Under the pieces are notes generated by a model. It was not told where the DNA came from, searched no databases, and saw nothing but the letters and a program-made list of their open reading frames with translations. Positions 1 to 8,959 of a stretch of 64,000 nucleotides of DNA are shown here, piece by piece. Position numbers and translations under genes: made by a program. The stretch's first letter is position 1; each line of letters opens with the position of its first letter. Origin of the DNA: Chryseobacterium sp. H1D6B (lineage in GTDB: Bacteria; Bacteroidota; Bacteroidia; Flavobacteriales; Weeksellaceae); assembly GCF_029892445.1 (NCBI RefSeq), contig NZ_JARXVJ010000001.1:1116001-1180000 (forward strand), read 5' to 3'.

Positions 1-931
1 AGCGATTGAAGGTCTTTTTGACGAGAACTTCACGAAAGACGATATGGAATTACTGTCTTGCGGGACGACTTCTGCAGACCAGATCCAGCCGTCACACGCT
101 TCTATGGTCCACGGTGAGCTTAAAACAGGGAAATCTTTAGAGATCAACACTTCAATGGGACTCTGCAATTCAGGAATGAATGCTTTAAACTATGGTTTCC
201 TTTCTGTAAAAGCAGGCGTACGGGAAAATGCAGTCTGTACGGGGTCTGAAAGATTTTCAGCCTGGATGACTGCTGATAAATTCAACCACGAAACTGAAAA
301 CTTAAAATTATTAGAAGAAAAGCCCATCGTAGCTTTCAAAAGAGAATTCCTAAGATGGATGCTTTCTGACGGAGCCGGAGCTTTATTACTTCAAAACAAA
401 CCAAGAGAGAACAGTATTTCTTTAAAAGTAGAGTTTATAGATTTTTATTCTTACGCTCACGAAATTGAAGCCTGTATGTATTCCGGATGTGAAAAACAGG
501 AAGACGGAAGCCTGAAATCCTGGGCAGACTACCCTTCTGATGAATGGCTGAAACAGTCTCTTTTTGCATTGAAACAGGATACAAGACTTCTTGACCAGTA
601 TATTCTGAAAAAAGGAGCAGAAAGTTTAAGAGCTTCTTTTGACAAGCATAATTTAGACCCGGAAAAAATCGACTATGTTTTAGCACATATTTCTTCTGGA
701 TACTTTAAAGAAGGCCTTAAAGAAGAGTTCGCAGCAAAGGGTATGGATTTCCCTTGGGAGAAATGGTATTATAATCTTTCCGAAGTAGGAAACATTGGTG
801 CGGGTTCTATTTTCATTGTATTAGAGGAACTGATGAATTCAGGAAAACTAAAAAAAGGAGAGCAGGTTCTTCTTTGTGTTCCTGAAAGCGGAAGATTTGC
901 TTACTCTTGTGCATTATTAACGGTGTGCTAA
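1..931 (+). CDS. beta-ketoacyl-ACP synthase III-like protein, 5' end missing
   Basis: This thiolase-fold condensing enzyme is open at the left edge; the reading frame runs in from base 2, so the first ATG at 44 is internal. Visible active-site parts are a Cys in GLCNSGMNAL (codon near 164), a His in LAHISSGY and an Asn in EVGNIGAGS, matching the Cys-His-Asn triad of KAS III enzymes. Two hotdog proteins follow directly (1-base gap to the next gene), and the rest of the strand encodes aryl polyene enzymes. Flexirubin clusters carry a KAS III-type enzyme, DarB, which builds the dialkylresorcinol half of the pigment. This could be DarB or a second KAS III of the cluster; the missing N-terminus prevents a firm choice. 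Confidence 0.8.
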   Translation, partial: AIEGLFDENFTKDDMELLSCGTTSADQIQPSHASMVHGELKTGKSLEINTSMGLCNSGMNALNYGFLSVKAGVRENAVCTGSERFSAWMTADKFNHETENLKLLEEKPIVAFKREFLRWMLSDGAGALLLQNKPRENSISLKVEFIDFYSYAHEIEACMYSGCEKQEDGSLKSWADYPSDEWLKQSLFALKQDTRLLDQYILKKGAESLRASFDKHNLDPEKIDYVLAHISSGYFKEGLKEEFAAKGMDFPWEKWYYNLSEVGNIGAGSIFIVLEELMNSGKLKKGEQVLLCVPESGRFAYSCALLTVC

Positions 932-932
932 T

Positions 933-1364
933 ATGGAGATCAATCTGCCGACATCTGATAAAAACTTTGTGGAAAGCCTGATTCCACAGAAATTCCCTTT
1001 TGTAATGGTTCATGAGCTTACTGCTTATTCCGAAAATCATTTAGTTTCCGGATTTACCATTAAAGAAGACAATCTTTTTGTACAGAATGGAAATTTTCAG
1101 GCTTCTGGATTAATAGAACATCAAGCTCAAAGTGTAGCTTTACACACCGGCTACAAATATTATTTATTAGGAAAAGATGCTCCTACAGGATATATCGGTG
1201 CTATCAAGTTTTTTGAAGCTGAATCCCTTCCGAAAATAGGAGACAAGCTGAAGACAGAAGCTGCAATTCTTAATGAAGTAATGGGCGTGACCTTAGTGGA
1301 AATCACCACTAAAGTGAATGATACCGTGATTGCAAAATCCCAAATGAAAACTGTTGTAAAATAA
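933..1364 (+). CDS. hotdog-fold FabZ/ApeP-like dehydratase subunit
   Basis: A 143-residue single hotdog domain resembling 3-hydroxyacyl-ACP dehydratases, expected to dehydrate ACP-bound polyene intermediates in the cytoplasm. The N-terminal LIPQKFPFVMV matches the FabZ LPHRYPFLLV motif, and the central helix LIEHQAQ (Glu62) matches FabZ LIEAMAQ. At the position of the FabZ catalytic His (NGHF) it has NGNF (Asn54), and the following loop is shorter than in FabZ. It therefore keeps the acid and lacks the base of the dyad. It lies between the KAS III gene and a second hotdog gene with the same defect, and probably works as one half of a heterodimer. The family is clear; its partner is inferred. 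Confidence 0.75.
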   Translation: MEINLPTSDKNFVESLIPQKFPFVMVHELTAYSENHLVSGFTIKEDNLFVQNGNFQASGLIEHQAQSVALHTGYKYYLLGKDAPTGYIGAIKFFEAESLPKIGDKLKTEAAILNEVMGVTLVEITTKVNDTVIAKSQMKTVVK

Positions 1365-1370
1365 TTGTTA

Positions 1371-1814
1371 ATGGAAATTAAGGAAGACAACCTCATCAAT
1401 ATTCATCATTATCTGCCTCATCGTGAACCCATGCTGATGGTAGATCATATCTTGGAATTGACTCAGGAAAAAGTGGCAACTTCCTTCACCATAACAGCAG
1501 ATAATATTTTTGTTCATAACAATGAATTTGCTGAAGCCGGATTAATTGAAAATTCTGCTCAGACCTGTTCATCGATCTTAGGACAGAGTTTCTTCAAAAC
1601 TCTGGATGCAGATACAAAAGTGATCGGTTTTATCACCAATATTAAAAAAATTGAGGTTTTTGCTTTACCAAAGGTCGGCGATACGATTGTTTCAAAAGCG
1701 TCGCTTATTTCTCAGTATGAAAACATCTGCAATATCTTTTGCGAGACTTTCAATAATGATGAATTAATAATAAGAGCTGAGATCAACCTTTTTATCCAAA
1801 AAATAGAATCCTAA
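1371..1814 (+). CDS. hotdog-fold FabZ/ApeP-like dehydratase subunit
   Basis: A 147-residue second hotdog protein, six bases after the first. I start it at the ATG at 1371; the frame also opens with a TTG at 1365. It has LPHREPMLMV near residue 15 and LIENSAQ with Glu60 in the central helix, like FabZ and ApeP. The catalytic His of FabZ is not at its expected place (NNEF, Glu52); a His lies three residues earlier (His49). It is likely an ApeP-type partner for the His-bearing protein at 15438-15809. It is the last gene of this arm and is followed by a terminator hairpin. Confidence 0.75.
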   Translation: MEIKEDNLINIHHYLPHREPMLMVDHILELTQEKVATSFTITADNIFVHNNEFAEAGLIENSAQTCSSILGQSFFKTLDADTKVIGFITNIKKIEVFALPKVGDTIVSKASLISQYENICNIFCETFNNDELIIRAEINLFIQKIES

Positions 1815-1840
1815 AAAAGGTTCAATTTAAAATAATATAG

Positions 1841-1868
1841 AGCTGTACATTTTTTGTACAGCTTTTTT
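1841..1868 (+). terminator. intrinsic terminator after the left cluster arm
   Basis: A perfect 9-bp stem (AGCTGTACA with TGTACAGCT), a five-T loop and a run of six T. It ends the rightward transcript of the KAS III and hotdog genes. Confidence 0.85.
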
Positions 1869-1878
1869 GTTATCATCA

Positions 1879-1911
1879 CAAAAAAAGTGAGGTATCTCTA
1901 CCCCACTTTTA
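1879..1911 (-). terminator. intrinsic terminator after the M16 peptidase gene
   Basis: Read leftward, a stem of AAAGTG-GGGTA with TACC-CACTTT around a GAGA loop, followed by T residues. It lies 27 bases beyond the peptidase stop codon, back to back with the rightward terminator. Confidence 0.6.
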
Positions 1912-1937
1912 TAATTTGAATTTGATTTAATCTTAAA

Positions 1938-4850
1938 TTAATAACCGAAGATCTCTTCAAGACTCACTTCCTTGAATTCTCCCATCTTATTGATAGATTC
2001 CATATTCAGATTTTCTCTTTTCCCGATGATGGCTGTATTATACTGCAGCGGCTTAATATCAGAATTATAGAAATCTGTAAGCTGAGGCAGCGTCAGCCCT
2101 TGAATTTCAGAATAAATATCTTTTCTGATATCATAATCAACACCTAATTTTTTAAGTGCTAACTGATTAAAGAAAATATTTGTTCTGTTGATCCTGTTAG
2201 AAGCCATCTGCTTCAGTGCAGAACCTCTTGAATTTTCGAACTGTACAGGAATCTGCGGCAACTGCGCCATCAGATCACTCATTGCATTTACGGCTAAAGG
2301 TAATTTATTAGCCTGTGTACCTATATAATTAGTCACATAATTCGGATGGTCTTTTTCTGTCGCATTTGCATAAGAAACATAAGCTGAATAAGCAAGGGAT
2401 TTACTTTCTCTGATCTCCTGAAAAACAATTGAAGACAGACCGCGTCCAAAATACTCATTGAAAACATTGGCCTTTCCAAAATTGCTGAGATTTACATTGC
2501 TTCCTTTTGCAATTTTAGACATTTCCATCTGAACCATATCATAATTTGTGAAATACACTTTTCCTTGTGTTGCAGGTTCTGCATATACTTTAGCTTTTGC
2601 AGGCTGTAAGCTTGTATCAGCAATGTAAGGTTTCACTGCTTTTTCTAAACTTTTTTGATCCTGTCCATAAATGAAAACTTCATAAGGATACTGGTTCAAA
2701 GTTTTGATTTTCTTTGTCAGATCAGCAACATTGATACTCTGCATACGTTCTTTAGAAACAATGTCTGTCATTCTTGAATCTTTTCCGTACTTCGCATAAT
2801 TGCTGAGCGCCGCCATGATTCTATTTTTATCTTTTTTAGCTACTTCTCTTGATTCTAAAATAGTTTTCACAGTCTGGTCATAGATCGCTTTATCTGCTTT
2901 TACGTTTGTGATCCAGTGATTCATCAGCTCTACTCCTTTCTTCATATTGCTTTCAAGGCCGCTTAAAGAAATAATAGTCTGGTCATTGGAAGTCCTGAAG
3001 TTATTAGAGATTCCTAATTTATAGAATTCTTCTTTTAACTGTTCCGGAGTATATTTATCTGTTCCAAAATACTGCAGAGCAGTAACTGCCAATGACAATT
3101 CTTTATCATTATCTGTTCCGAAAGGGAAAATATAATTAACCTGCGCAATGTCATTATATTTATTTTCAACAAAGCTTACCTTCTTGTCTTTAATTTGTGA
3201 AACAGCAATAGCTGCTTTGTAATCAATGAACTCAGGCTTGATCTCTGAAGCTTTTGTACTTAAAATATCTTTAAGGAAAGGTGACTGGGCATTTCTGTTC
3301 AATTGAATCGGTGTGATTCCTGGGTTTTCTACACGAACCAGTTTATCATTTACTCCTTTTTCTTTATAAACGACCACATAGTTATCCTTGAAAAATTCAT
3401 TAGCAAATTTTACAACGTCTGCTTTTGTAATTTTTTGATATTCATTGATCTCATCTAGTTCCTGTTCCCAAGTTCTCCCGTTAATGTAAGTCCCATAAAG
3501 TGTTGTTGCCAGTCCGTCTGCTGTTTCCCAAGACTTCATTCTCTGAACTTTCATATCATTAACAATAGCTTTCAGCATCCAGTCTGGGAATTGTCCCTTT
3601 TTCACTAGATCTAATTGATCCAGCAATAATTTCTTAGCATCCTCAAAGCTTTGTCCCTCTTTCGGAGTGATGGTCATCGCAAAAGAACCATACATTTTGA
3701 AAGGAGATTCGTAAGCTCCTGCTCCTAATGCCTTTTGCTTTTGGTTGATATTAAGGTCTATCAAGCCGGCATCGCCTCTGTTGCTTAGAATTTCAGCAAC
3801 AACATCAGCTAATCTGGCTTCCTGGCTTCCATTAGAATCTGTTCTCCATGCCATTGTCATTCTCGGCGTAGACGGGCTTTTCACAGTTCTGGAAACGATT
3901 GCTGTCATCGGCTCTTCTGTTACCATTTTTTTCATTGGCAGCTCTTTATATTTGAAAGAACCGAAATATTGGTCTACAAGTTTAATAGTCTTGTCATAAT
4001 CCAGATCTCCCACTAAAACAACCGCCATATTATTAGGCACATAATACGTATCAAAATATTTACGGATAGCAACCATTGACGGACTTTTCAAGTGTTCTGA
4101 AGTTCCAATAGTGGTCTGCTGCCCATTTGGATGTTTAGGGAAAAGAGCGTCCATCATTGCATAATTTACAAGACGTCCGTCATTATCCTGTGCTCTGTTG
4201 TATTCTTCATAAACAGCTTCTAGTTCTGTATGGAAAAGACGTAAAACCAATTCAGAGAAACGTTCTTTCTCTACTTTCATCCATTTTTCCAGTTCGTTGG
4301 AAGGAATATTGTTTTTATATACTGTTTCGTCAAGCCATGTATGAGCATTTGTTCCCGTTGCTCCTAATGATGAAATCGCTTTGTCATATTCATTAGCAAT
4401 TGCATATTTGGAAGCCTCTTGAGAAACTTCATCTATTTTTTTATAAAGTTCTTTTTTCTTTACAGGGTCTTTTTCAGCTTTGTGCTGTTCGTAAAGGTCA
4501 GAGATCTGCTGAAGCAGTACTTTTTCTTTTGCCCAATCCTGAGTCCCTAAATGCGACGTTCCTTTGAAAACCATGTGCTCAAGATAGTGCGCCAGTCCTG
4601 TATTGTCGCTCGGGTCATTATTTGATCCTGTTCTTACCGGAATATAAGTCTGGATTCTTGGGGCATCATCATTTTTTGCCAGATACACTTTCAATCCGTT
4701 TTTCAAGGTGTACACTCTCACACCTGACATATCATTTTTCACGGTTTCGTAAGTATATCCCTGATTATCGGTCAGCTTTTGTGTATCGAATTTCTGAGCC
4801 ATTGCACTCAGCATACAAAAGAGTGAGACAGAAATAAAAAATTTCTTCAT
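1938..4850 (-). CDS. M16 family zinc metallopeptidase, secreted
   Basis: A 970-residue two-half M16 (insulinase/pitrilysin) peptidase. A signal peptide (first ~18 residues, ending AMAQ) predicts export to the periplasm or cell surface. The inverted zinc motif HYLEH lies in GLAHYLEHMVFKGTS near residue 90, and the distal Glu ligand is in ELEAVYEEYN. The C-terminal half keeps the fold but has no HxxEH, as is usual for the family. It probably degrades peptides. It lies on the opposite strand between two pigment operons with its own terminator, so it looks like an independent gene, not a biosynthetic one; a role in processing envelope proteins is possible but unsupported. Confidence 0.9.
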   Translation of the reverse strand: MKKFFISVSLFCMLSAMAQKFDTQKLTDNQGYTYETVKNDMSGVRVYTLKNGLKVYLAKNDDAPRIQTYIPVRTGSNNDPSDNTGLAHYLEHMVFKGTSHLGTQDWAKEKVLLQQISDLYEQHKAEKDPVKKKELYKKIDEVSQEASKYAIANEYDKAISSLGATGTNAHTWLDETVYKNNIPSNELEKWMKVEKERFSELVLRLFHTELEAVYEEYNRAQDNDGRLVNYAMMDALFPKHPNGQQTTIGTSEHLKSPSMVAIRKYFDTYYVPNNMAVVLVGDLDYDKTIKLVDQYFGSFKYKELPMKKMVTEEPMTAIVSRTVKSPSTPRMTMAWRTDSNGSQEARLADVVAEILSNRGDAGLIDLNINQKQKALGAGAYESPFKMYGSFAMTITPKEGQSFEDAKKLLLDQLDLVKKGQFPDWMLKAIVNDMKVQRMKSWETADGLATTLYGTYINGRTWEQELDEINEYQKITKADVVKFANEFFKDNYVVVYKEKGVNDKLVRVENPGITPIQLNRNAQSPFLKDILSTKASEIKPEFIDYKAAIAVSQIKDKKVSFVENKYNDIAQVNYIFPFGTDNDKELSLAVTALQYFGTDKYTPEQLKEEFYKLGISNNFRTSNDQTIISLSGLESNMKKGVELMNHWITNVKADKAIYDQTVKTILESREVAKKDKNRIMAALSNYAKYGKDSRMTDIVSKERMQSINVADLTKKIKTLNQYPYEVFIYGQDQKSLEKAVKPYIADTSLQPAKAKVYAEPATQGKVYFTNYDMVQMEMSKIAKGSNVNLSNFGKANVFNEYFGRGLSSIVFQEIRESKSLAYSAYVSYANATEKDHPNYVTNYIGTQANKLPLAVNAMSDLMAQLPQIPVQFENSRGSALKQMASNRINRTNIFFNQLALKKLGVDYDIRKDIYSEIQGLTLPQLTDFYNSDIKPLQYNTAIIGKRENLNMESINKMGEFKEVSLEEIFGY

Positions 4851-5138
4851 AGTAGTTATTTATTTTAATCAATTCAAATCATTAGTCTAAATTAATGACA
4901 GACTTGTTACAGATATTACTTATTAAATCGTTATATTTTGACTTAAAACTAGTTTATTTAAAATTTCTAGAACCTATATAAACTTTATTATGCTTAAAAA
5001 CGGCCTGATAATCGCATTAAATTTAACATGATCTACATATAATGTATTTTCACTATTTTAGCCAACTGATTTAAAATAATCACGAAAAAGGTGAATAATT
5101 TTTCATAGAATATAGAATCCAACAAGTAAAATATTTAA

Positions 5139-5543
5139 ATGAAAAAACAGGACATTCCGCAAGACGAGAGTAATTTAAAATCTGCAAACATGACTGAAGT
5201 AGTCTATGTTACGGATGAAAATGACAATTACACGACCGCAAACAGTATCGGCTGGGAAGCCAAAAAGCTGGCTCTGGATGAATCTTTAGAACTTATAAAT
5301 GAAAGAATAGAAGAAGCAAAACAAAATGTTGCCAACAATATCGTAAGCCCTGTTATTTATTTCATGGAATTGAATAAAATGGACTTCGGTGTACTTTCAT
5401 CTTATGTAGGAATGTGGCAGTGGCGTGTAAAAAGACATGCAAAACCAAAAATATTTAAAACACTAAGCGAAACTGTGCTGAAAAAATATGCAGATGCATT
5501 TGGGATCACAGTGGAGGAATTAAAAAATTTCGAAGGAAAATAA
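5139..5543 (+). CDS. hypothetical protein of the pigment cluster
   Basis: A 134-residue soluble protein whose family I do not recognise. It has no signal peptide or membrane segment. The N-terminus is polar, residues ~45-70 are a charged helix (ELINERIEEAKQNV), and the C-terminus (KKYADAFGITVEELKNF) looks like a helix-turn-helix-type end, which is too weak for a DNA-binding call. Its stop codon overlaps the start of the BtrH-like acyltransferase gene by one base, so the two are translationally coupled and may act together. It opens a long rightward operon after a 288-base divergent gap. Confidence 0.6.
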   Translation: MKKQDIPQDESNLKSANMTEVVYVTDENDNYTTANSIGWEAKKLALDESLELINERIEEAKQNVANNIVSPVIYFMELNKMDFGVLSSYVGMWQWRVKRHAKPKIFKTLSETVLKKYADAFGITVEELKNFEGK

Positions 5544-6538
5544 TGGAACTTAATTTTGAACACCATCAGACAGCGCATTGCGAAAACGGTGTTGCCTCTA
5601 ATTTATTACTCAACAAAGGATTGAAACTCAGTGAACCCATGATCTTCGGAATCGGTTCTGGTTTATTTTTCGTGTATCTTCCTTTTTTAAAAGTCAATTT
5701 TGCTCCAGGTTTCAGCTACAGACCGATGCCGGGTGCCATTTTCAGCAAAGCGGCAAAAAGATTAGGAATTAAAATCAAAAGAGAAAAATTTTCCAATCCG
5801 AAAGATGCCCAGTCAGCCTTAGAGAAAAATCTAGAAAATAATGTCCCTACCGGACTTCAGGTAGGAGTATTTAATCTTACTTACTTTCCTGAAGAATATA
5901 AATTTCACTTTAATGCCCACAACTTAGTCGTGTACGGAAAAGAAGACGGGAAATTTCTGATCAGTGATCCCGTAATGGATTATGTTACGTCTCTATCCGA
6001 AGAAGAATTGGAAAAAGTGAGATATGCAAAAGGAGCTCTTGCTCCAAAAGGCCATATGTACTATCCTGTCTATATTCCTGAAAATATAAATCTGGAAGAA
6101 GCCATAAAAAAAGGAATCAAAGACACCTGTAAAAACATGCTGGCTCCCGTTCCTCTTATCGGCATAAAAGCCATGAGATGGGTAGCTAAGAGCATTCCAA
6201 AATGGGCTGAAAAGAAAGGAACAAAAGTAACCAACCATTATTTAGGGCAGTTAATCAGAATGCAGGAGGAGATCGGAACCGGTGGCGGCGGTTTTAGATT
6301 TATCTATGGTGCTTTTCTGCAGGAAGCTGCTGAAATTCTTAAAAACGAACAGTTAAGAGAACTTTCTAAAGAGATCACAGCCATCGGAGACCTCTGGAGA
6401 GATTTTGCCGTAGATATTGCCCGGGTTTACAAAAACAGAAACTCTAAAAGCAATATTTATCACGAGCTTTCAAAATCGATGCTTCATATCGCAGACCTGG
6501 AAGAAGCTTTTTATAAAAAACTAAGAAAAGCCATCTAA
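5543..6538 (+). CDS. BtrH N-terminal-domain protein, probable acyltransferase
   Basis: A 331-residue cytoplasmic protein with a BtrH-type N-terminal domain (cysteine-protease-like fold). BtrH of butirosin biosynthesis moves an acyl group from an acyl carrier protein to an acceptor. Candidate catalytic residues are Cys13 in AHCENG, His126 in FNAHNLVVYG and Asp142 in LISDP, in the expected order. The C-terminal ~150 residues are helical. It is coupled to the preceding small gene and followed within two bases by an ABC transporter. In a flexirubin cluster such an enzyme could join the ACP-bound polyene acid to the resorcinol; that is inference. The domain call is firm. Confidence 0.75.
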   Translation: MELNFEHHQTAHCENGVASNLLLNKGLKLSEPMIFGIGSGLFFVYLPFLKVNFAPGFSYRPMPGAIFSKAAKRLGIKIKREKFSNPKDAQSALEKNLENNVPTGLQVGVFNLTYFPEEYKFHFNAHNLVVYGKEDGKFLISDPVMDYVTSLSEEELEKVRYAKGALAPKGHMYYPVYIPENINLEEAIKKGIKDTCKNMLAPVPLIGIKAMRWVAKSIPKWAEKKGTKVTNHYLGQLIRMQEEIGTGGGGFRFIYGAFLQEAAEILKNEQLRELSKEITAIGDLWRDFAVDIARVYKNRNSKSNIYHELSKSMLHIADLEEAFYKKLRKAI

Positions 6539-6539
6539 C

Positions 6540-7289
6540 GTGGAAATAATTGAAATTAAAAACCTGTATAAAAAGTACAAAAATTCAGAAGAGTTTTCTG
6601 TAAATAATATCTCCTTGAATATCGATAAAAACGAAATTTACGGAATTCTCGGCCCGAACGGTGCAGGAAAAACGACTTTGATCTCCATGCTTTCAGGGTT
6701 AATAAAACCTACTTCAGGAGAATTTAAAATTAACGGGCTGTCTCCTCAAAAAGACAGTTTTAAAATAAAACAGATCATCGGCATTGTCCCTCAGGAATAT
6801 GCCCTTTATCCTACACTTACTGCAAAAGAAAACCTGCTGTTTTTTGGAAGTTTATATGGTTTAAAACATAAACAGCTTCATCAAGCGATTGATAATGCCT
6901 TAGAAATAATGGGATTATCAAAATTCTCCGATAAAAAAGTAGAACAGTTTTCAGGTGGAATGAAACGCCGATGCAATCTCATCGCAGGAACACTCCACAA
7001 CCCGAAAGTTCTTTTTCTGGATGAACCGACTGTAGGCGTAGATGTACAGTCTAAAAAAGTGATTATTGATTTCCTGAAAGAACTCAATAAAAATGGGACC
7101 TGCATCATTTACACTTCGCACCATCTTTCAGAAGCCGAAGAGTTCTGCAGCAAAATTGCGATCATAGACAAAGGAAAGATACATGCTGTAGGAACACCCG
7201 AAGAACTAGTTTCACAAATAGCCAGTGCACAAAATTTAGAAGATGTTTTTATTTCATTAACTGGAAAAGAATTGAGAGATGTTGTATAA
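6540..7289 (+). CDS. ABC transporter ATP-binding protein
   Basis: A 249-residue ATPase of an ABC-2 exporter. Walker A is GPNGAGKTT (38-46), the Q-loop VPQEY (~83-87), the signature FSGGMKRR (137-144), Walker B VLFLDEP (157-163) and the H-loop His194. The start is GTG at 6540, one base after the preceding stop; there is no better ATG at that position. It overlaps the permease gene by 11 bases, so the two form one exporter. In this cluster it likely moves a lipid or pigment precursor across the inner membrane; the substrate is not visible in the sequence. Confidence 0.92.
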   Translation: MEIIEIKNLYKKYKNSEEFSVNNISLNIDKNEIYGILGPNGAGKTTLISMLSGLIKPTSGEFKINGLSPQKDSFKIKQIIGIVPQEYALYPTLTAKENLLFFGSLYGLKHKQLHQAIDNALEIMGLSKFSDKKVEQFSGGMKRRCNLIAGTLHNPKVLFLDEPTVGVDVQSKKVIIDFLKELNKNGTCIIYTSHHLSEAEEFCSKIAIIDKGKIHAVGTPEELVSQIASAQNLEDVFISLTGKELRDVV

Positions 7290-8544
7290 ATTATGGAGAA
7301 GCTTTCTTAAGGAAGTTCTTTTACTGAAAAGAGATATCGGTGGTATCGTCATTATTTTTGTGATGCCTTTACTATTGATCGTTACGATCACCCTTATTCA
7401 GGATTCGACCTTTAAAAATCTTGAAGGCTCGAAAATCCCTATTATTTTTATTGATAAAGATAAATCTGAAGTATCAAAAAATATCAAGCAGGAACTGGAA
7501 AACAGCAAAACATTCCAGCTTCTGACCAATTACAATGAAAAGTCGGCTCAAAATGCTGTTTTCTCAGGAGAATATCAAATGGCGATCGTCATTCCTGAGA
7601 ACCTAACAAAGGATATCAATTCAAATATAGAAACCAAGGTACAAACTATTGTCAGCTCATTTGGATTAGAAACAGACAGTGCTTCTGTGAAAAAACCGGC
7701 CTCAAAAGCTAAGGATATTCATTTATATTTTGATCCCGCTACCAATGCAGGCTTCAAAAATTCTGTGATGAATTCTGTCAACAAAATGGTTTTTGAAATT
7801 GAGAATAAAAAGATCTATAAAGCATTTCAGGACCAGCTGGGAACCACTGAAAATCTTGAAGAAAATAAAAACCTCATCAGTTTTAAAGAAATTACTCCTA
7901 AAAAAGGTGCGGCAGAAATCATTCCGAACTCTGTACAGCACAATGTTCCGGCATGGACGCTGTTTGCTATATTTTTTATTGTAGTACCGCTTTCCATCAA
8001 TCTTGTCAAAGAAAAAAGCCAGGGAACAAGTGTAAGAGCCAGGATCAGTCCGACGCCTTATTATGTTCATATTTTAGGAAAAACCTTTACGTATCTGATC
8101 ATCTGTGTGATTCAGTTTTTATTGATGGTCGCAGTAGGCATGTACCTTTTCCCTTATATGAATCTGCCGGCTTTTGATGTCTCAGGAAAAATGTTCAGCC
8201 TTATTGTAGTGACGCTTTTTGCTGGATTGGCAGCTATTGGCTTCGGAGTTTTATTAGGAACAATTGCAGATACTCAGGAACAGTCTGCGCCTTTCGGTGC
8301 CACTTCTGTCGTGGTTTTAGCCGCGATTGGAGGAATCTGGGTTCCTGTCTTCCTGATGCCTGAATTCATGCAGCATATCGCTAAATTCTCACCGATGAAC
8401 TGGGGTCTAAATGCCTATTATGATATTATTCTCAGAAACAGCGGCATTGGAGGTGTAGCAGCAGAACTTGCCCTATTATTTTTATTTTATATTGCCATGG
8501 TGGCTATTTCCATTTTTTACGAAAGAAAACAAAATGCAGTCTAA
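7279..8544 (+). CDS. ABC-2 type transporter permease
   Basis: A 421-residue ABC-2 permease. One membrane helix at residues ~22-42 is followed by a large extracytoplasmic domain (to about residue 225) and then five hydrophobic segments, the layout of YhgE/DrrB-like exporters. It includes the conserved stretch GVLLGTIADTQEQSAPFG. It overlaps the ATPase gene upstream and the thioesterase gene downstream by 11 bases each, so all three are translated together. A half-transporter that probably dimerises with two copies of the ATPase; substrate unknown, pigment or envelope lipid inferred. Confidence 0.9.
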   Translation: MLYKLWRSFLKEVLLLKRDIGGIVIIFVMPLLLIVTITLIQDSTFKNLEGSKIPIIFIDKDKSEVSKNIKQELENSKTFQLLTNYNEKSAQNAVFSGEYQMAIVIPENLTKDINSNIETKVQTIVSSFGLETDSASVKKPASKAKDIHLYFDPATNAGFKNSVMNSVNKMVFEIENKKIYKAFQDQLGTTENLEENKNLISFKEITPKKGAAEIIPNSVQHNVPAWTLFAIFFIVVPLSINLVKEKSQGTSVRARISPTPYYVHILGKTFTYLIICVIQFLLMVAVGMYLFPYMNLPAFDVSGKMFSLIVVTLFAGLAAIGFGVLLGTIADTQEQSAPFGATSVVVLAAIGGIWVPVFLMPEFMQHIAKFSPMNWGLNAYYDIILRNSGIGGVAAELALLFLFYIAMVAISIFYERKQNAV

Positions 8545-8959
8545 CGAGAAAATAATTAAATGTTCTGAAGAAGTCAGAGTAAGATTCAACGAGACAGATC
8601 CATTGGGAATTGTCTGGCACGGGAATTACATTGTGTATTTTGAAGACGGAAGAGAAGCTTTCGGAAGAGAACACGGCCTTTCTTATCTTGATATTCAAAA
8701 AGCAGGATTTGTTACGCCCATTGTAAAAAGTACCTGTGAACATTTTCTTCCTTTAAAATATGGTGAGACATTTAGAATAGACACTACTTTTGTACATTCT
8801 GTTGCGGCGAAACTGATCTTCAGATATGAAATTTTTAATCAGGATAATAAATTGGTGTGCAGCGGGGAAACTATTCAGGTTTTTCTGGATAATGACGGCA
8901 GTTTATCATTATACAATCCTGAATTTTTTCAAACTTGGAAAGATAAAATGGGCTTATGA
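8534..8959 (+). CDS. acyl-CoA/ACP thioesterase, 4HBT hotdog family
   Basis: A 141-residue hotdog thioesterase of the 4-hydroxybenzoyl-CoA thioesterase/YbgC type. The N-terminus has the family motif FNETDPLGIVWHGNY with the active Asp in the TDPLGIV turn. I place the start at 8534 inside the end of the permease gene; the frame is open further upstream, but that would overlap the permease by ~75 bases. It overlaps the next ketosynthase by four bases. It probably releases polyene or by-product acyl groups from carrier protein; a housekeeping-type editing role is the alternative. Confidence 0.82.
   Translation: MQSNEKIIKCSEEVRVRFNETDPLGIVWHGNYIVYFEDGREAFGREHGLSYLDIQKAGFVTPIVKSTCEHFLPLKYGETFRIDTTFVHSVAAKLIFRYEIFNQDNKLVCSGETIQVFLDNDGSLSLYNPEFFQTWKDKMGL

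Noticed and set aside
7723..8070. antisense and alternative frames within the ABC-2 permease
   Set aside because: The permease frame has membrane segments and couples with both neighbours; the others have no support.
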